DNA of 64,000 nt from Verrucomicrobium sp. BvORR106 (GTDB taxonomy: Bacteria > Verrucomicrobiota > Verrucomicrobiia > Verrucomicrobiales > Verrucomicrobiaceae), in NCBI RefSeq assembly GCF_000739655.1, contig NZ_BATR01000092.1, positions 172,548 through 236,547 on the forward strand. The letters are read 5' to 3'. A program made the position numbers and the translations under genes. The first letter of the stretch is position 1, and each line of letters begins with the position of its first letter. The notes beneath the pieces were generated by a model. That model did not search any database and was not told the DNA's origin. It worked only from the letters and a program-made list of their open reading frames with translations. Shown here one piece after another: positions 16,553-25,295 of the stretch.

Positions 16553-17500
16553 TTACTCCCGCCCGGGCCAGACCGGCTTGCGGTTCTCCAGGCAGCTGTT
16601 GAGCCAGGCCAGCATGCCGGCGAGGCTTTCATGCTTCTTCTTCAAGGCTGCGAGGTGCAGCCAGTCCAGATGCGGGCGGGAGGTGCCCACGGACAGGCGC
16701 TGAAACTTGAGCAGGGTCTGGAGGGACTCGAACTCTGATGCCGTCATCCGGCGGATCTCATCCGGACCGGGCAGTTCGTCCAGCAGGGTGAGGTCGAGGC
16801 CAAAGCTGGTGACGCCCACGCCATACTGGTGGCCCAGCACGCGCAGGCTCTCCACGAGGGCTTCATCACTCACTTTGTCTGCGATCCAGATCTCACCGTG
16901 GTTGGCCCAGCGGGTGGCGCTCATGGCCTGGAAGAAGTCTGCATTGCAGGTGGCGAGCGTGGCCTCCAGTTTCAACTGCACGGCAGAGAGGCGCACTGTG
17001 GAGACCCCGAGGTGCCGCTTGAGGCTGAGCATCGTCTCATCCAGGCGGGGCGTGTCGTCATTGTCCGTTTCGAAGTCCCAGTCTGTCACGACCACATCCG
17101 GCAGCTCCCAGTTGTTTCCCGGAGGCTCGGTGAGCAGATAGGGGTAGCGGGCTCCGTTGACGCAGTGCCTTTCCACGATGGCGCGGAAGCGGGCAAAGCG
17201 CATGCTTTGCAGATCCTGGACGTCATCAATCTGACTGAACATTCCCAGGTGAGGCGCTCCGGAGCGGGTCTCCGTTTTGCCGAGTCGCATGTAGTATCCC
17301 TGCCCCTGGTCCACCTTGGCGATCGGCGAGGCCGGATCATACGAAAGGATGGAAAAATGGTAGCGCAGCGTGGCATCGCTGTACTCATCCCCCAGGCGGA
17401 ACCGCACAAGACGGATCAACTCGGTGCCTTTGATGGCCTCCGCGGGATCTGAAGGAAGGATTTGCGGCAGGATCTCCCGCAGCTGTTCACGTAGGCTCAT
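16553..17500 (-). CDS. Unknown protein, N-terminal winged helix and possible nuclease-like domain
   Basis: About 315 residues. The first 75 (SLREQLREILPQILPSDPAEAIKGTELIRLVRFRLGDEYSDATLRYHFSIL) look like a winged-helix or HARE-type domain. The centre has VVVTDWDFE and later VQLKLEATLATCNADFFQAM followed by a Trp/Asn/His-rich stretch, which resembles the COG2958/HrgA-like proteins near restriction systems; the D and E-x-K-like residues could be a nuclease core. This is tentative. Start 17500 was preferred over 17611 because the extra N-terminus looks non-coding. Confidence 0.5.
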   Translation of the reverse strand: MSLREQLREILPQILPSDPAEAIKGTELIRLVRFRLGDEYSDATLRYHFSILSYDPASPIAKVDQGQGYYMRLGKTETRSGAPHLGMFSQIDDVQDLQSMRFARFRAIVERHCVNGARYPYLLTEPPGNNWELPDVVVTDWDFETDNDDTPRLDETMLSLKRHLGVSTVRLSAVQLKLEATLATCNADFFQAMSATRWANHGEIWIADKVSDEALVESLRVLGHQYGVGVTSFGLDLTLLDELPGPDEIRRMTASEFESLQTLLKFQRLSVGTSRPHLDWLHLAALKKKHESLAGMLAWLNSCLENRKPVWPGRE

Positions 17501-17632
17501 GGATTGGAACAAACTCTTGCCGAGGATGCTGACTGCGGGTGTTGAGTCAAGAGGGAATCCAACGATGCAGTCAATCAACTCCCGCTGGCACGGGGAGTAT
17601 CGGCATTGCAACTAACGCTGTGATGAAGGAGG

Positions 17633-18340
17633 TTATCGCTCCTCAGCATCAATTTTTACCATCCGGCTCAGGAGCCAGCTCACTCCCACCATGTCCTTGG
17701 TGGCGCGCCAGGCGCGGTTGGCAAAGGTGTACTTGCTCACCCCGTGAATGCGGGGACGGTGATTGACGGGCACCTCGGTGATCTTAAAACCTGAGTGCCG
17801 GATGAGCGCGGGGATGAAGCGGTGCATGCCATTGAAAGGCAGCAGCGCGCTGCGGCACTCACGGCGCATGGCTTTGAGCGAGCATCCGGTGTCACGCACG
17901 CCGTCACCGATGAAACGGCTGCGCACGGCATTGGCGATGCGGCTCTGGAGGCGCTTGAAGGCGGTGTCTTTCCGTTTGGCCCGGTAGCCGCAGACGAGGT
18001 CGTAGCTGCCCTCGTGGAGTTTGCTCACCAGAGCGGGGATGTCTGCCGGATCGTTTTGGAGGTCGCCATCAATGAGGACAATCACATCGCCGCGTGCGGC
18101 CATGATCCCGGCATACATGGCAGCGCTCTGGCCTGAATTCTTGCGGAAGCAGATGAGGCGAACCTGAGCAGACTTCTTCACATGCGCGGATGTCGCGTCG
18201 GTGCTCCCATCGTCCACAAAGACGAGTTCGTGAGAATGGCCTGCCAGAGCCTGAGTAAGTTGTTGCTGAAGTTCGGCGACGTTCTCCTCCTCGTTGTAGA
18301 GAGGGACGACGACGGAAATCTGCGGCTGGGTGTCTGGCAT
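17633..18340 (-). CDS. Glycosyltransferase family 2, polyprenyl-phosphate sugar synthase type
   Basis: 235 residues, DPM1/ArnC-like. The GT-A fold shows ISVVVPLYNEEENV, ELVFVDDGSTDAT, RKNSGQSAAMYAGI and LIDGDLQNDPADIP, with the DxD-type metal site, and MHRFIPALIRHSGFKITEVPVNHRPRIHGVSKY at the acceptor end. No C-terminal membrane segments remain after that domain, so it resembles soluble DPM1 rather than GtrB. Such enzymes load a sugar onto a polyprenyl phosphate. The GT39 gene 97 bases upstream on the same strand is a natural consumer of the product. Confidence 0.85.
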   Translation of the reverse strand: MPDTQPQISVVVPLYNEEENVAELQQQLTQALAGHSHELVFVDDGSTDATSAHVKKSAQVRLICFRKNSGQSAAMYAGIMAARGDVIVLIDGDLQNDPADIPALVSKLHEGSYDLVCGYRAKRKDTAFKRLQSRIANAVRSRFIGDGVRDTGCSLKAMRRECRSALLPFNGMHRFIPALIRHSGFKITEVPVNHRPRIHGVSKYTFANRAWRATKDMVGVSWLLSRMVKIDAEER

Positions 18341-18437
18341 GGGCGGCTATCCCTGCCGTGCGGGGAGGCGGAGGCAAGCGAAAAGTTCGTTGCACCCTGA
18401 ACATGACAGGCTTGTCAGGTTAAGAGTGGCATCTGGC

Positions 18438-19484
18438 TCAGAAGGGCAGAATGAGCCAGGTACCCTTCACCAGCCAGCAGGACTGGGCGGCTGCGGCAAG
18501 CACGGTAAAGCTGCGGACCGCCACTTTCAGCCGGGGAGGGGCGGGCTCGTAGGTGAGCGACAGGTGCGCCAGAAGCATGCACACCGGGGCGAGCCAGGCT
18601 CCGCTACCGCTGCAGGGCCAGGGGAGGCTCCGCCAGATGAGCATGTCCAGCGTGAGCAGCGGCCACATGAAGGCGTAAACGAAGGCCATGTGGTAGGTCA
18701 TGCTGCGCCGCTGGGTGCTGCGCACGAGCACCCAGCCGAAGGCAATCAAGAGCAGCGGGGAGCAGGCTACGAGCAGGTGGAGCAAGATGTCCACGCCGTC
18801 GAAAGCGGGAGCCATGGGCAAATGATTGAGGCCAGCCCAGCCATTCCGCGAGTTTCCCAGGTAGAACAGAATGATCGCCAGCACGAGAAAGCCTCCTAGC
18901 ACGGGAAGCACCGGCCACTTGGTCAGAGCCCGGCGGCCCCGCTGCGTGAGCGCCATGCTGGCGCAGCCGGCGACGCCGAGCATGGCAAAGCGCCAGTCCA
19001 CGAGTGACAAGGCCAGGAGGCCGCAACCGAGAATCCACCAGTACAGGTGCCAGGGGTGGGTGCGATGCAGGGCAAGCCTGAGTGCTGCCAGCACCGCCAC
19101 TGACCCAGCCAGCCCCAGCGTGGTGGGGGTCATGGTGGTGGCGGCGATATTCACCGCCGGGATCACCTGGAAGAGGAGCAGGGCCCAGGAGGCCGTGGTG
19201 TTGTCGAACAAGCCACGGGCCAGCTCCCAGAGCAGCCAGCCAGCGGCAAAGATGATCCACGGTGAAAAGAATCGGACGCCAAACGAGCCCTCTCCAAACG
19301 CGGTGGTGCTGATCTTTACCAGCCAAGGCAGCAGCGGGCCGAGCCCTTCATGCCAGGACAGAGGCTCGTGGGCGCATCGCAACACATACTCTTCCAGAGA
19401 CGTGAGGCCGGACATGGGCAGCAACAGGCTCCGCGCCAGGGTCAGGATGACCATGGCAGGCAGGAGAAAACGTTGGCGGTTCAT
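18438..19484 (-). CDS. Glycosyltransferase family 39 (ArnT/PMT-like) membrane protein
   Basis: About 348 residues with eight or more hydrophobic segments. The N-terminal loop SLEEYVLRCAHEPLSWHEGLGPLLPWLVK is in the position of the catalytic acidic loop of ArnT/PMT transferases (an E instead of the usual D-E pair). FGVRFFSPWIIF is the typical end of that loop. Such enzymes transfer a sugar from a polyprenyl-phosphate donor on the periplasmic face to lipid A or protein. Start 19484 (MNRQRFLLP) puts the first membrane helix at the N-terminus. Confidence 0.7.
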   Translation of the reverse strand: MNRQRFLLPAMVILTLARSLLLPMSGLTSLEEYVLRCAHEPLSWHEGLGPLLPWLVKISTTAFGEGSFGVRFFSPWIIFAAGWLLWELARGLFDNTTASWALLLFQVIPAVNIAATTMTPTTLGLAGSVAVLAALRLALHRTHPWHLYWWILGCGLLALSLVDWRFAMLGVAGCASMALTQRGRRALTKWPVLPVLGGFLVLAIILFYLGNSRNGWAGLNHLPMAPAFDGVDILLHLLVACSPLLLIAFGWVLVRSTQRRSMTYHMAFVYAFMWPLLTLDMLIWRSLPWPCSGSGAWLAPVCMLLAHLSLTYEPAPPRLKVAVRSFTVLAAAAQSCWLVKGTWLILPF

Positions 19485-19574
19485 GCGTTCACGTGCAGAC
19501 TTTCTGTCAGGGCCTCTGTCTTTGAGTAAATGCTCACGGCTGGCTGTCAAAAGCCGCCTCCAACAAAAGTATCC

Positions 19575-20333
19575 ATGACCCCCAGAATCTTCCTTCTCGC
19601 ACCGCTAGTTGCCATCGTGACCTGTAGCCTGGGGGTGGTGATGCCGGTGAGCGTTGCGCATGCCCAACAACCTGCGGCGGCAACCGAGGATGGGGCAGAC
19701 AAGGTCAAGGCCGGTGAGGACATCTTGCGGCTGGTCCGCATGAGCCAGGCTCTGCAAGACCTGAAGAACCTCAAGGGCAAGCTGCGCAACCAGGAGACTG
19801 GTGAGGAGGTGCCCTTCGACCTGACCATGGCTGACAATGTCATCCGCTTCACGTTCACGGGCGGATCGAAGGAGGTCGTTAACCTGGACCTCAAGGAAAA
19901 TGGCACAAAGCTGACCCGCACCACCAGCTCGGGCAAGGTGGAGATGCCGGTCTCGCTCTATTCAGAGACGGTGAAGGGCACCCACCTGAACTACGAGGAT
20001 CTTTCCATGCGCTTCCTCTACTGGCCCAAACCAGAACTGGTCGGGGCGGAGAAGGTGAGCTTTCAAACCTGCTGGGTGGTCCATGTCATCAATCCAGACA
20101 ATCGTGGCCCCTACCGGCAGGTGCGTATCTGGGTGGATCAGGAGAGCGGCGCGATGATGAAGATGCGAGCCTATGATCAGCAGGGTAAACTGCAGAAGGA
20201 GTTTCTGGTGCGCAAAGGGCAGAAGTTCAAGAATGCCTACATCTTGAAACAGATGCGCGTGCAGTCCTATGACACGGACAAGAACAAGGTGAACGGCATC
20301 ACGTACCTGGAGATTGAAGATCCTGCGGGCTGA
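19575..20333 (+). CDS. Outer-membrane lipoprotein-sorting (LolA-like) protein
   Basis: About 252 residues with a signal peptide (MTPRIFLLAPLVAIVTC through VAHAQQ). The mature protein has the half-barrel strand pattern of the LolA/LolB-like superfamily: VPFDLTMADNVIRFTF, then FLYWPKPELVGAEKVSFQTCWVVHVINP, VRIWVDQESGAMMKMRAYDQQGKLQKEF and a closing YLEIEDP. The DxxSG-type turn is replaced by DQESG. This clade is common as secreted paralogues in verrucomicrobia; true lipoprotein transport is not proven. The shorter start at 19575 is preferred over 19530. Confidence 0.7.
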   Translation: MTPRIFLLAPLVAIVTCSLGVVMPVSVAHAQQPAAATEDGADKVKAGEDILRLVRMSQALQDLKNLKGKLRNQETGEEVPFDLTMADNVIRFTFTGGSKEVVNLDLKENGTKLTRTTSSGKVEMPVSLYSETVKGTHLNYEDLSMRFLYWPKPELVGAEKVSFQTCWVVHVINPDNRGPYRQVRIWVDQESGAMMKMRAYDQQGKLQKEFLVRKGQKFKNAYILKQMRVQSYDTDKNKVNGITYLEIEDPAG

Positions 20334-20401
20334 GGGCAACTTGCCCTGCGGACCGGTGTTGAACAAACCGGCATGCGGCCGCGTAATGTGACCAAGGAAT
20401 C

Positions 20402-22966
20402 GTGAATCCATTTACTTCCAGCGATCGCAGCCGCCCTCGCATCCATGACCATGAGACTCTGCGTCTGATTGGGCGTGGGGCCTATGGAGAGGTGTGGCTG
20501 GCACGTGGGGTGACCGGGGCACTGCGCGCGGTGAAGGTGGTCTGGCGGGCGGACTATGATTACCCCGAGGCCTTCGAACGTGAGTTCGAGGCGATTAAGC
20601 GATACGAGCCCGTCTCCCGGCGACATCCCGGTCTGGTGCCGATCCTTCAGGTCGGACGAAACGACCAGGAGGGATTTTACTACTATGTCATGGAGCTGGC
20701 CGATGACGTGGAGCGGGGGAGGGACATCGATCCGGAGACCTATCGCTCCCTCACGCTGACGGCGCGGATGCACAAGGTGAAGCGGCTCAAGGCAGCGGAG
20801 TGCCTGAAGCTCGGGGAGACGGTGGCGGATGCGCTGCACTTCATGCATGAGCATGGGTTGATCCACCGCGATGTGAAGCCCTCGAATCTGATCTTCATTG
20901 ATGGTGTGTGCCGACTCGCGGACATCGGGCTGGTGGCGCTGCTGGGTCAGCGCAGCTTTGTCGGTACAGAAGGCTTCGTGGCACCGGAAGGCCCGGGAAG
21001 CGCGCAGTCGGACATCTTTTCCCTGGGAATGGTTTTGTATGAGGCCAGCACGGGGAAGGACCGGCTGGATTTTCCCGATCTGCCAAGCGCGGAAGAGACC
21101 GGGGAGGGGATGGAGCAGTGGCGCCTGCTCCACCGGGTGATCTGCCGGGCCTGTGCCCAGCACGCGGCGGAGCGATATGCCTCTGCTCAGGACATGGTGC
21201 TGGCGCTCCAGGGGCAGCGTGTGCCTGAGCGAGGGGCCAGACGCAAGCAGCTGATCATGGCTGGTGTGGCTGCGGCCGTGCTTCTGGTGGGGCTGGGGGC
21301 CTGGGTGGCACGACAAGAGCCGGTGAAGGCTTCCTTGCGCCGGGCGGAGCCGCTTCTAAATCTGCGGACTGAGCCGCCGGGGGCGGAAGTGTACTCCAAC
21401 GGACTCAAGCTGGGGGTGACGCCACTGTCGCTGAATCCATCAGAAGGCGTGCCGGCGATCTATCAGCTGCGGCTGGCGGGCTTCCGGTTGCAGGAGGTGG
21501 AGCATCGGGCTGACAAGAAGGCTCCCACCACCTATGAGTTGAAGCTCGAACCCTCCAAACTGCCGCAGCCCGGCGAGCGGTGGGTGAACAGCCTGAGCAT
21601 GACCTTTTTACCGCGTCAGGCGGGGCACGCCAGCGAGCGTCCGGTGGAGATGAAGGCCTTCGACGGGTTTCTCAAGGCGACGGGGCGTCCCTTCGAGGGG
21701 CGGGTGGTGCCTTATCTGCTGCGTGGAGAGAAGAACCCGATCTATATTGTGGTGGTGCCTCCGGGTGATATCGAGGCGTTCCGCTACTGGCTGGCGGATG
21801 CGGACCGTTCCAAGGGATTCCTGGCCAACGAGCATCACTACGAGATCGAACCCCTGCCGTATGCGGAAGGCGGTGGAACTCTGCCGGACGTGGATGGTGT
21901 GCCGGGCGTGGACAACAACCGGGACGAGTCGCGAGAGGGCCTGGCGTTCTCCCTGCGCGTGGAGCGCCAGGGTTACGGCAGTGTACTGGTGCGAACGAAC
22001 CCGAGCGGGGTGAAGGTCTTCCAGCGAGACGAGTTGCTAGGCATCACGCCGTTGGAGCTACCCCGGGTGCGGACAGGCGATGTCGAGTATGATCTGAAGG
22101 GTGAGGGAATGACCGATTTTGTGTTGGAGGGGAACGTCAGCGAGAATGAACTCCTCGAACTCTACGCGGACATGGAGGCCCGGCGCAATGTGACTTATGG
22201 GCGGGAGTGGCGGAATTCCATGGGCATGAAGTTCATCCCACTGGGGGACATCTTGATGGCCTCCTTTGAGACCCGGCGGCGGGACTATGCAGAATTTGTG
22301 AAAGCCACCGGTGCAAGAAGGCCAGGGACCGCACCCGAGCAGCAAAAGGGCGCGGCCTTCCCGGTCGTGGCGGTGGACCGGGCTGAAGCCCGCAGCTTCT
22401 GCGAATGGTTTACTCAGAAGGAACGTGAGCTTGGTTTGATCGAAAAGCGTGACCGCTATCGGCTCCCGACCGATGAAGAGTGGAGTCGTGCAGTGGGGCT
22501 ACCTCTGGAGCGGGGACGTGATCCGGCGGAGCGCAACAGCCGCATCCGGGGTGTCTATCCCTGGGGTTATGACTGGCCGCCGCCGCGCGGGATCGACAAC
22601 TTCGCTGACGAGGCGGGAGCCCGTCGTATGAGCCTGACGGCCACGATTCCCAACTACGACGATCGCTATCCGGCGCTCGGCGCGGTGACGTCGCTGCCCA
22701 TGAGCAAAAAGGGCTTTACCGGGCTGGCCGGGAATGTCAGCGAGTGGGTGGACACCGACTATGACAATGCCGCTTCGAAACAACCCGGGGCGACGGTGAT
22801 GGGGACGGTGCGAGGAGGCAACTGGCGCACTTCGAATCCCGATGAGCTGCTGTCTTCAGCCAGGATGGCCACGCCGGTCAATGCCCGGCGGGACACGATT
22901 GGCTTCCGGATGGTGCTGGCAAGGGATGGGGTGGTGGCGGAAGCTGGAAAGACGGCGGGGCAGTAG
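20402..22966 (+). CDS. Ser/Thr protein kinase with PEGA and formylglycine-generating-enzyme-like domains
   Basis: 854 residues, GTG start. A Hanks-type kinase occupies about 15-280: GRGAYGEVWLA, catalytic lysine in RAVKVVW, HRDVKPSN, then LADIGLV (DIG where DFG is usual) and GTEGFVAPEG. A transmembrane helix follows at about 282-302 (LIMAGVAAAVLLVGLGAWVA). Outside lie two PEGA-type repeats (LNLRTEPPGAEVYSNG; VLVRTNPSGVKVFQRD) and a C-terminal sulfatase-modifying-factor fold (RLPTDEEWSRAVGL, YPWGYDWPPP, GLAGNVSEWVDT, RGGNW, RDTIGFRMVLA). No copper-binding Cys pair of true FGE is seen, so this domain probably binds ligand. A receptor kinase; its signal is unknown. Confidence 0.88.
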   Translation: MNPFTSSDRSRPRIHDHETLRLIGRGAYGEVWLARGVTGALRAVKVVWRADYDYPEAFEREFEAIKRYEPVSRRHPGLVPILQVGRNDQEGFYYYVMELADDVERGRDIDPETYRSLTLTARMHKVKRLKAAECLKLGETVADALHFMHEHGLIHRDVKPSNLIFIDGVCRLADIGLVALLGQRSFVGTEGFVAPEGPGSAQSDIFSLGMVLYEASTGKDRLDFPDLPSAEETGEGMEQWRLLHRVICRACAQHAAERYASAQDMVLALQGQRVPERGARRKQLIMAGVAAAVLLVGLGAWVARQEPVKASLRRAEPLLNLRTEPPGAEVYSNGLKLGVTPLSLNPSEGVPAIYQLRLAGFRLQEVEHRADKKAPTTYELKLEPSKLPQPGERWVNSLSMTFLPRQAGHASERPVEMKAFDGFLKATGRPFEGRVVPYLLRGEKNPIYIVVVPPGDIEAFRYWLADADRSKGFLANEHHYEIEPLPYAEGGGTLPDVDGVPGVDNNRDESREGLAFSLRVERQGYGSVLVRTNPSGVKVFQRDELLGITPLELPRVRTGDVEYDLKGEGMTDFVLEGNVSENELLELYADMEARRNVTYGREWRNSMGMKFIPLGDILMASFETRRRDYAEFVKATGARRPGTAPEQQKGAAFPVVAVDRAEARSFCEWFTQKERELGLIEKRDRYRLPTDEEWSRAVGLPLERGRDPAERNSRIRGVYPWGYDWPPPRGIDNFADEAGARRMSLTATIPNYDDRYPALGAVTSLPMSKKGFTGLAGNVSEWVDTDYDNAASKQPGATVMGTVRGGNWRTSNPDELLSSARMATPVNARRDTIGFRMVLARDGVVAEAGKTAGQ

Positions 22967-22970
22967 CCTT

Positions 22971-23258
22971 TCAGGGCATGGAATCGCCCTGCGCAAAGTA
23001 CGGGGTACGATCGATGATTTGATGATGACAATGATGGCACTCGCTGGTGTGCGCGGTCCGGTGGTCGAGTGGCTTTTGACAACGAGGGCAGGTTAGAGCG
23101 GGCGGACGCTTGAGGCTGCTGGATATCTTTATGGCGAGATTCAAGCCCAGCAAACTGGCGACAAACCACGCCAGGCCTCCCCATTTTGCGGAAAGCGCCT
23201 GCTGGTGGACGGCCATGGCAATACCGGCCGAAGGCAGGATCAGGATCGACGCGAGCAA
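22971..23258 (-). CDS. Small membrane protein with zinc ribbon (downstream half)
   Basis: 95 residues from a TTG codon: hydrophobic segments at about 1-17 and 28-45, then CPRC...CHHC, a two-knuckle zinc ribbon. It is in the same reading frame as the 161-residue protein just upstream and is separated from it only by TGA CCC. It has no convincing start of its own and begins directly with a membrane segment. It is therefore either the second half of one longer gene broken by the stop, or a reinitiated partner. Function unknown. Confidence 0.55.
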   Translation of the reverse strand: MLASILILPSAGIAMAVHQQALSAKWGGLAWFVASLLGLNLAIKISSSLKRPPALTCPRCQKPLDHRTAHTSECHHCHHQIIDRTPYFAQGDSMP

Positions 23259-23261
23259 GGG

Positions 23262-23747
23262 TCATCTCCAGCGGCGGCCCTCACGAACGTAGGACTCGAC
23301 CCGGGCGCAAAAGTCATCGTGATCGAGGAGTGTCTCCTCATTGGCGAGCATGGGATCGTTTTGGAAGCGAGGATCACTCACTGCGGACTTTTTGCACCGG
23401 GGGCAGGAGCCGATGGCGCGCAGCCTGGTGGAGGAGCTGTACTTGGAAAAGGGGAGTGCACAGTGCGGGCAAACGGGAGCGGGGTGCATCTCCAAGTGGC
23501 GGCGCTTTCGTCGCTCCACAACGGTGATGCAGGCAATCATGGGGCCAAGCATCAAGATGAGGACGACCGCGAGCGATGCCTTGGGCCATGAGTGCTGGCC
23601 TTCCCACAAGTGCTGATAGATCGCAATGGACCCACCTGCCAGCAGCATCCCGCTGATGACACCTGCCAGAACGAGCCGGGAGTTTTGCGGGTTATGGGCG
23701 AATTGCTGGATGGCGACGATCTGGTCCGCGATCTCTGATCGAGTCAT
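23262..23747 (-). CDS. Membrane protein with zinc ribbon (upstream half)
   Basis: 161 residues. Two hydrophobic segments (about 24-45 and 56-78) are followed by a zinc ribbon, CPHC...CPRC, and a charged C-terminal tail ending REGRRWR. The layout, two helices then a ribbon, is repeated by the in-frame continuation downstream of the TGA. The role is unknown; zinc-ribbon membrane proteins of this kind are often accessory to envelope or ribosome-linked processes, but nothing here decides it. Confidence 0.65.
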   Translation of the reverse strand: MTRSEIADQIVAIQQFAHNPQNSRLVLAGVISGMLLAGGSIAIYQHLWEGQHSWPKASLAVVLILMLGPMIACITVVERRKRRHLEMHPAPVCPHCALPFSKYSSSTRLRAIGSCPRCKKSAVSDPRFQNDPMLANEETLLDHDDFCARVESYVREGRRWR

Positions 23748-23922
23748 AAGATGCGTACGTGCAGAGGTCGGCGCTCAGGGGCTGGGAGAAAGTCAGCGGG
23801 GAAGTAAGTCTCTGCAACGGTCGCGCTTGCCCGTATGAATTGCCGACGTGCTGTCCATGCAGCCTCGATACTTGCCATCCGTCTCCGCCAGTTTGGAACG
23901 GAGACGGTTCCATTAGAATTGC

Positions 23923-25086
23923 TTAAGGTGTGGCCGCGGCGACCTTCTTCTGGGGCGTCGTGCGCTTGGACTTCAACACCACTGGGGTGGCAGGAGTGGC
24001 ACTGGCCGCAGAATAGATGACGGTGGCACCGCTCTGAAGCCGACGGGAGGCGAAATTGCCCGCGCTGGATTCGCTGCCAGGAACTGGAGTTTCCTCTTCG
24101 GAGGCGAGGGCGGGCGAAGGGGAGCCGTTGCTGGGAGCGGCCGCAACTGCTGGGGCATGAGCGTGTGCCGCATGCGTGGAAACAGGGGCAGGTGCGGGAG
24201 CTGAGACGGCCTCTTCCTCAGGGCTGAGGCGACGCAGCATGTTGCCAAAGTTAAAGAGGGACCGTTTGGCAGGAGCTGCGGATGGCGTGGTATTGGCAGC
24301 GAGCTCGGGGGCCGGGCCGGAGGGGGCGGCATGGCTGACGGGAGCCGTCGTGGAAGCGGGGGCTGAGACAGGCGCAACCTGCTTCGACTGGGCCAGCATG
24401 GCCTCGGTGCCCTCAGGCTTGCCGAGAGGACCTTGCATGTTGGGATTCGGGCTAAGGAAAATAGGAGGGGCGTTCTCCGGGGTGGCAGGCAGAGGGGAGG
24501 GCATGGCGGCCGGGACATGGCCGGGCAGTTTGCCTTCCACCACAAGGACGTTGGAGCCAATGCTGGTGCGGTCAAAAACATCGACGACGTCTTTCGACTT
24601 CATGCGGATGCAGCCGTAGCTGACGGGCTTGCCGACGTTGCGCTCCTCAGCCGTGCCGTGGATGTAGATGCAGCGGCCGTAGGCGTTCTTGTTCTGGGAT
24701 TCCATCCCGCGAAGCCACATGATGCGGGTGACGATGGGATCACGACCGGGGGCGTCCGGCTTGAGCACCTCGCCAGTGAGCTGGCGGCTCTTGAAAACGG
24801 ATCCGGGCTTCACACCCTGACCAATCTTGGCCACAATCTCGTGCCGACCGAGCGGGGTGCCGTAGGCTCCGGGCTTGTCGTTCAAGCCAAACTTGGAGGT
24901 GGAAACCGGGTACTCCTTGAGACGCGTTCCGTTGCTGGAGTAGAGCGCGAGCTTCTGCTCCTTCACGCTCACGACCACATTGGCATTCCGGTCCACCTTG
25001 CTGGTGGTGCACTGGCTGAGCAAAGTGGCTGCTCCGACGACACAGAGGGATCTGGTCAGGTTGGAAGACAGGCGACGGAAGTTCAT
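23923..25086 (-). CDS. L,D-transpeptidase (YkuD) lipoprotein with long Ala/Pro-rich tail
   Basis: About 387 residues. The N-terminus has a signal with a lipobox-like LLSQC (Cys 26). Residues 35-190 form a YkuD domain: VVVSVKEQKLALYSSNG, and the catalytic segment IHGTAEERNVGKPVSYGCIRM, with the active-site Cys and the His before it. These enzymes make 3-3 cross-links in peptidoglycan or attach proteins to it, in the periplasm. The last 190 residues are a low-complexity Ala/Pro/Ser region, probably a disordered wall- or membrane-spanning spacer. Start 25086 was preferred over 25107. Confidence 0.88.
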   Translation of the reverse strand: MNFRRLSSNLTRSLCVVGAATLLSQCTTSKVDRNANVVVSVKEQKLALYSSNGTRLKEYPVSTSKFGLNDKPGAYGTPLGRHEIVAKIGQGVKPGSVFKSRQLTGEVLKPDAPGRDPIVTRIMWLRGMESQNKNAYGRCIYIHGTAEERNVGKPVSYGCIRMKSKDVVDVFDRTSIGSNVLVVEGKLPGHVPAAMPSPLPATPENAPPIFLSPNPNMQGPLGKPEGTEAMLAQSKQVAPVSAPASTTAPVSHAAPSGPAPELAANTTPSAAPAKRSLFNFGNMLRRLSPEEEAVSAPAPAPVSTHAAHAHAPAVAAAPSNGSPSPALASEEETPVPGSESSAGNFASRRLQSGATVIYSAASATPATPVVLKSKRTTPQKKVAAATP

Positions 25087-25295
25087 GCACGAGAGCCGGT
25101 GATTCACAACTGGGGGTGGTAAAACTAATTAAACGATGTTAATGGATTTGCAAGCTGGATGTCTGGTTTCCAACCCGCGCCACTGGAATGAGTGGCGGCG
25201 GATAAGTGTGCCGGGAGCAAAAGTTGCTCAATTTTTCCATCAATTTCGCACCACCGCTCCCGTCATTAGTAACGATAGCGAATTTTGTGCCAACT

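Noticed and set aside
22759..23265. 168-codon minus-strand frame starting at an ATGA overlap with the zinc-ribbon protein
   Set aside because: The overlap looks attractive, but the peptide has no domain and runs into the antisense of the kinase gene, whereas the other frame gives clear membrane helices and a zinc ribbon.
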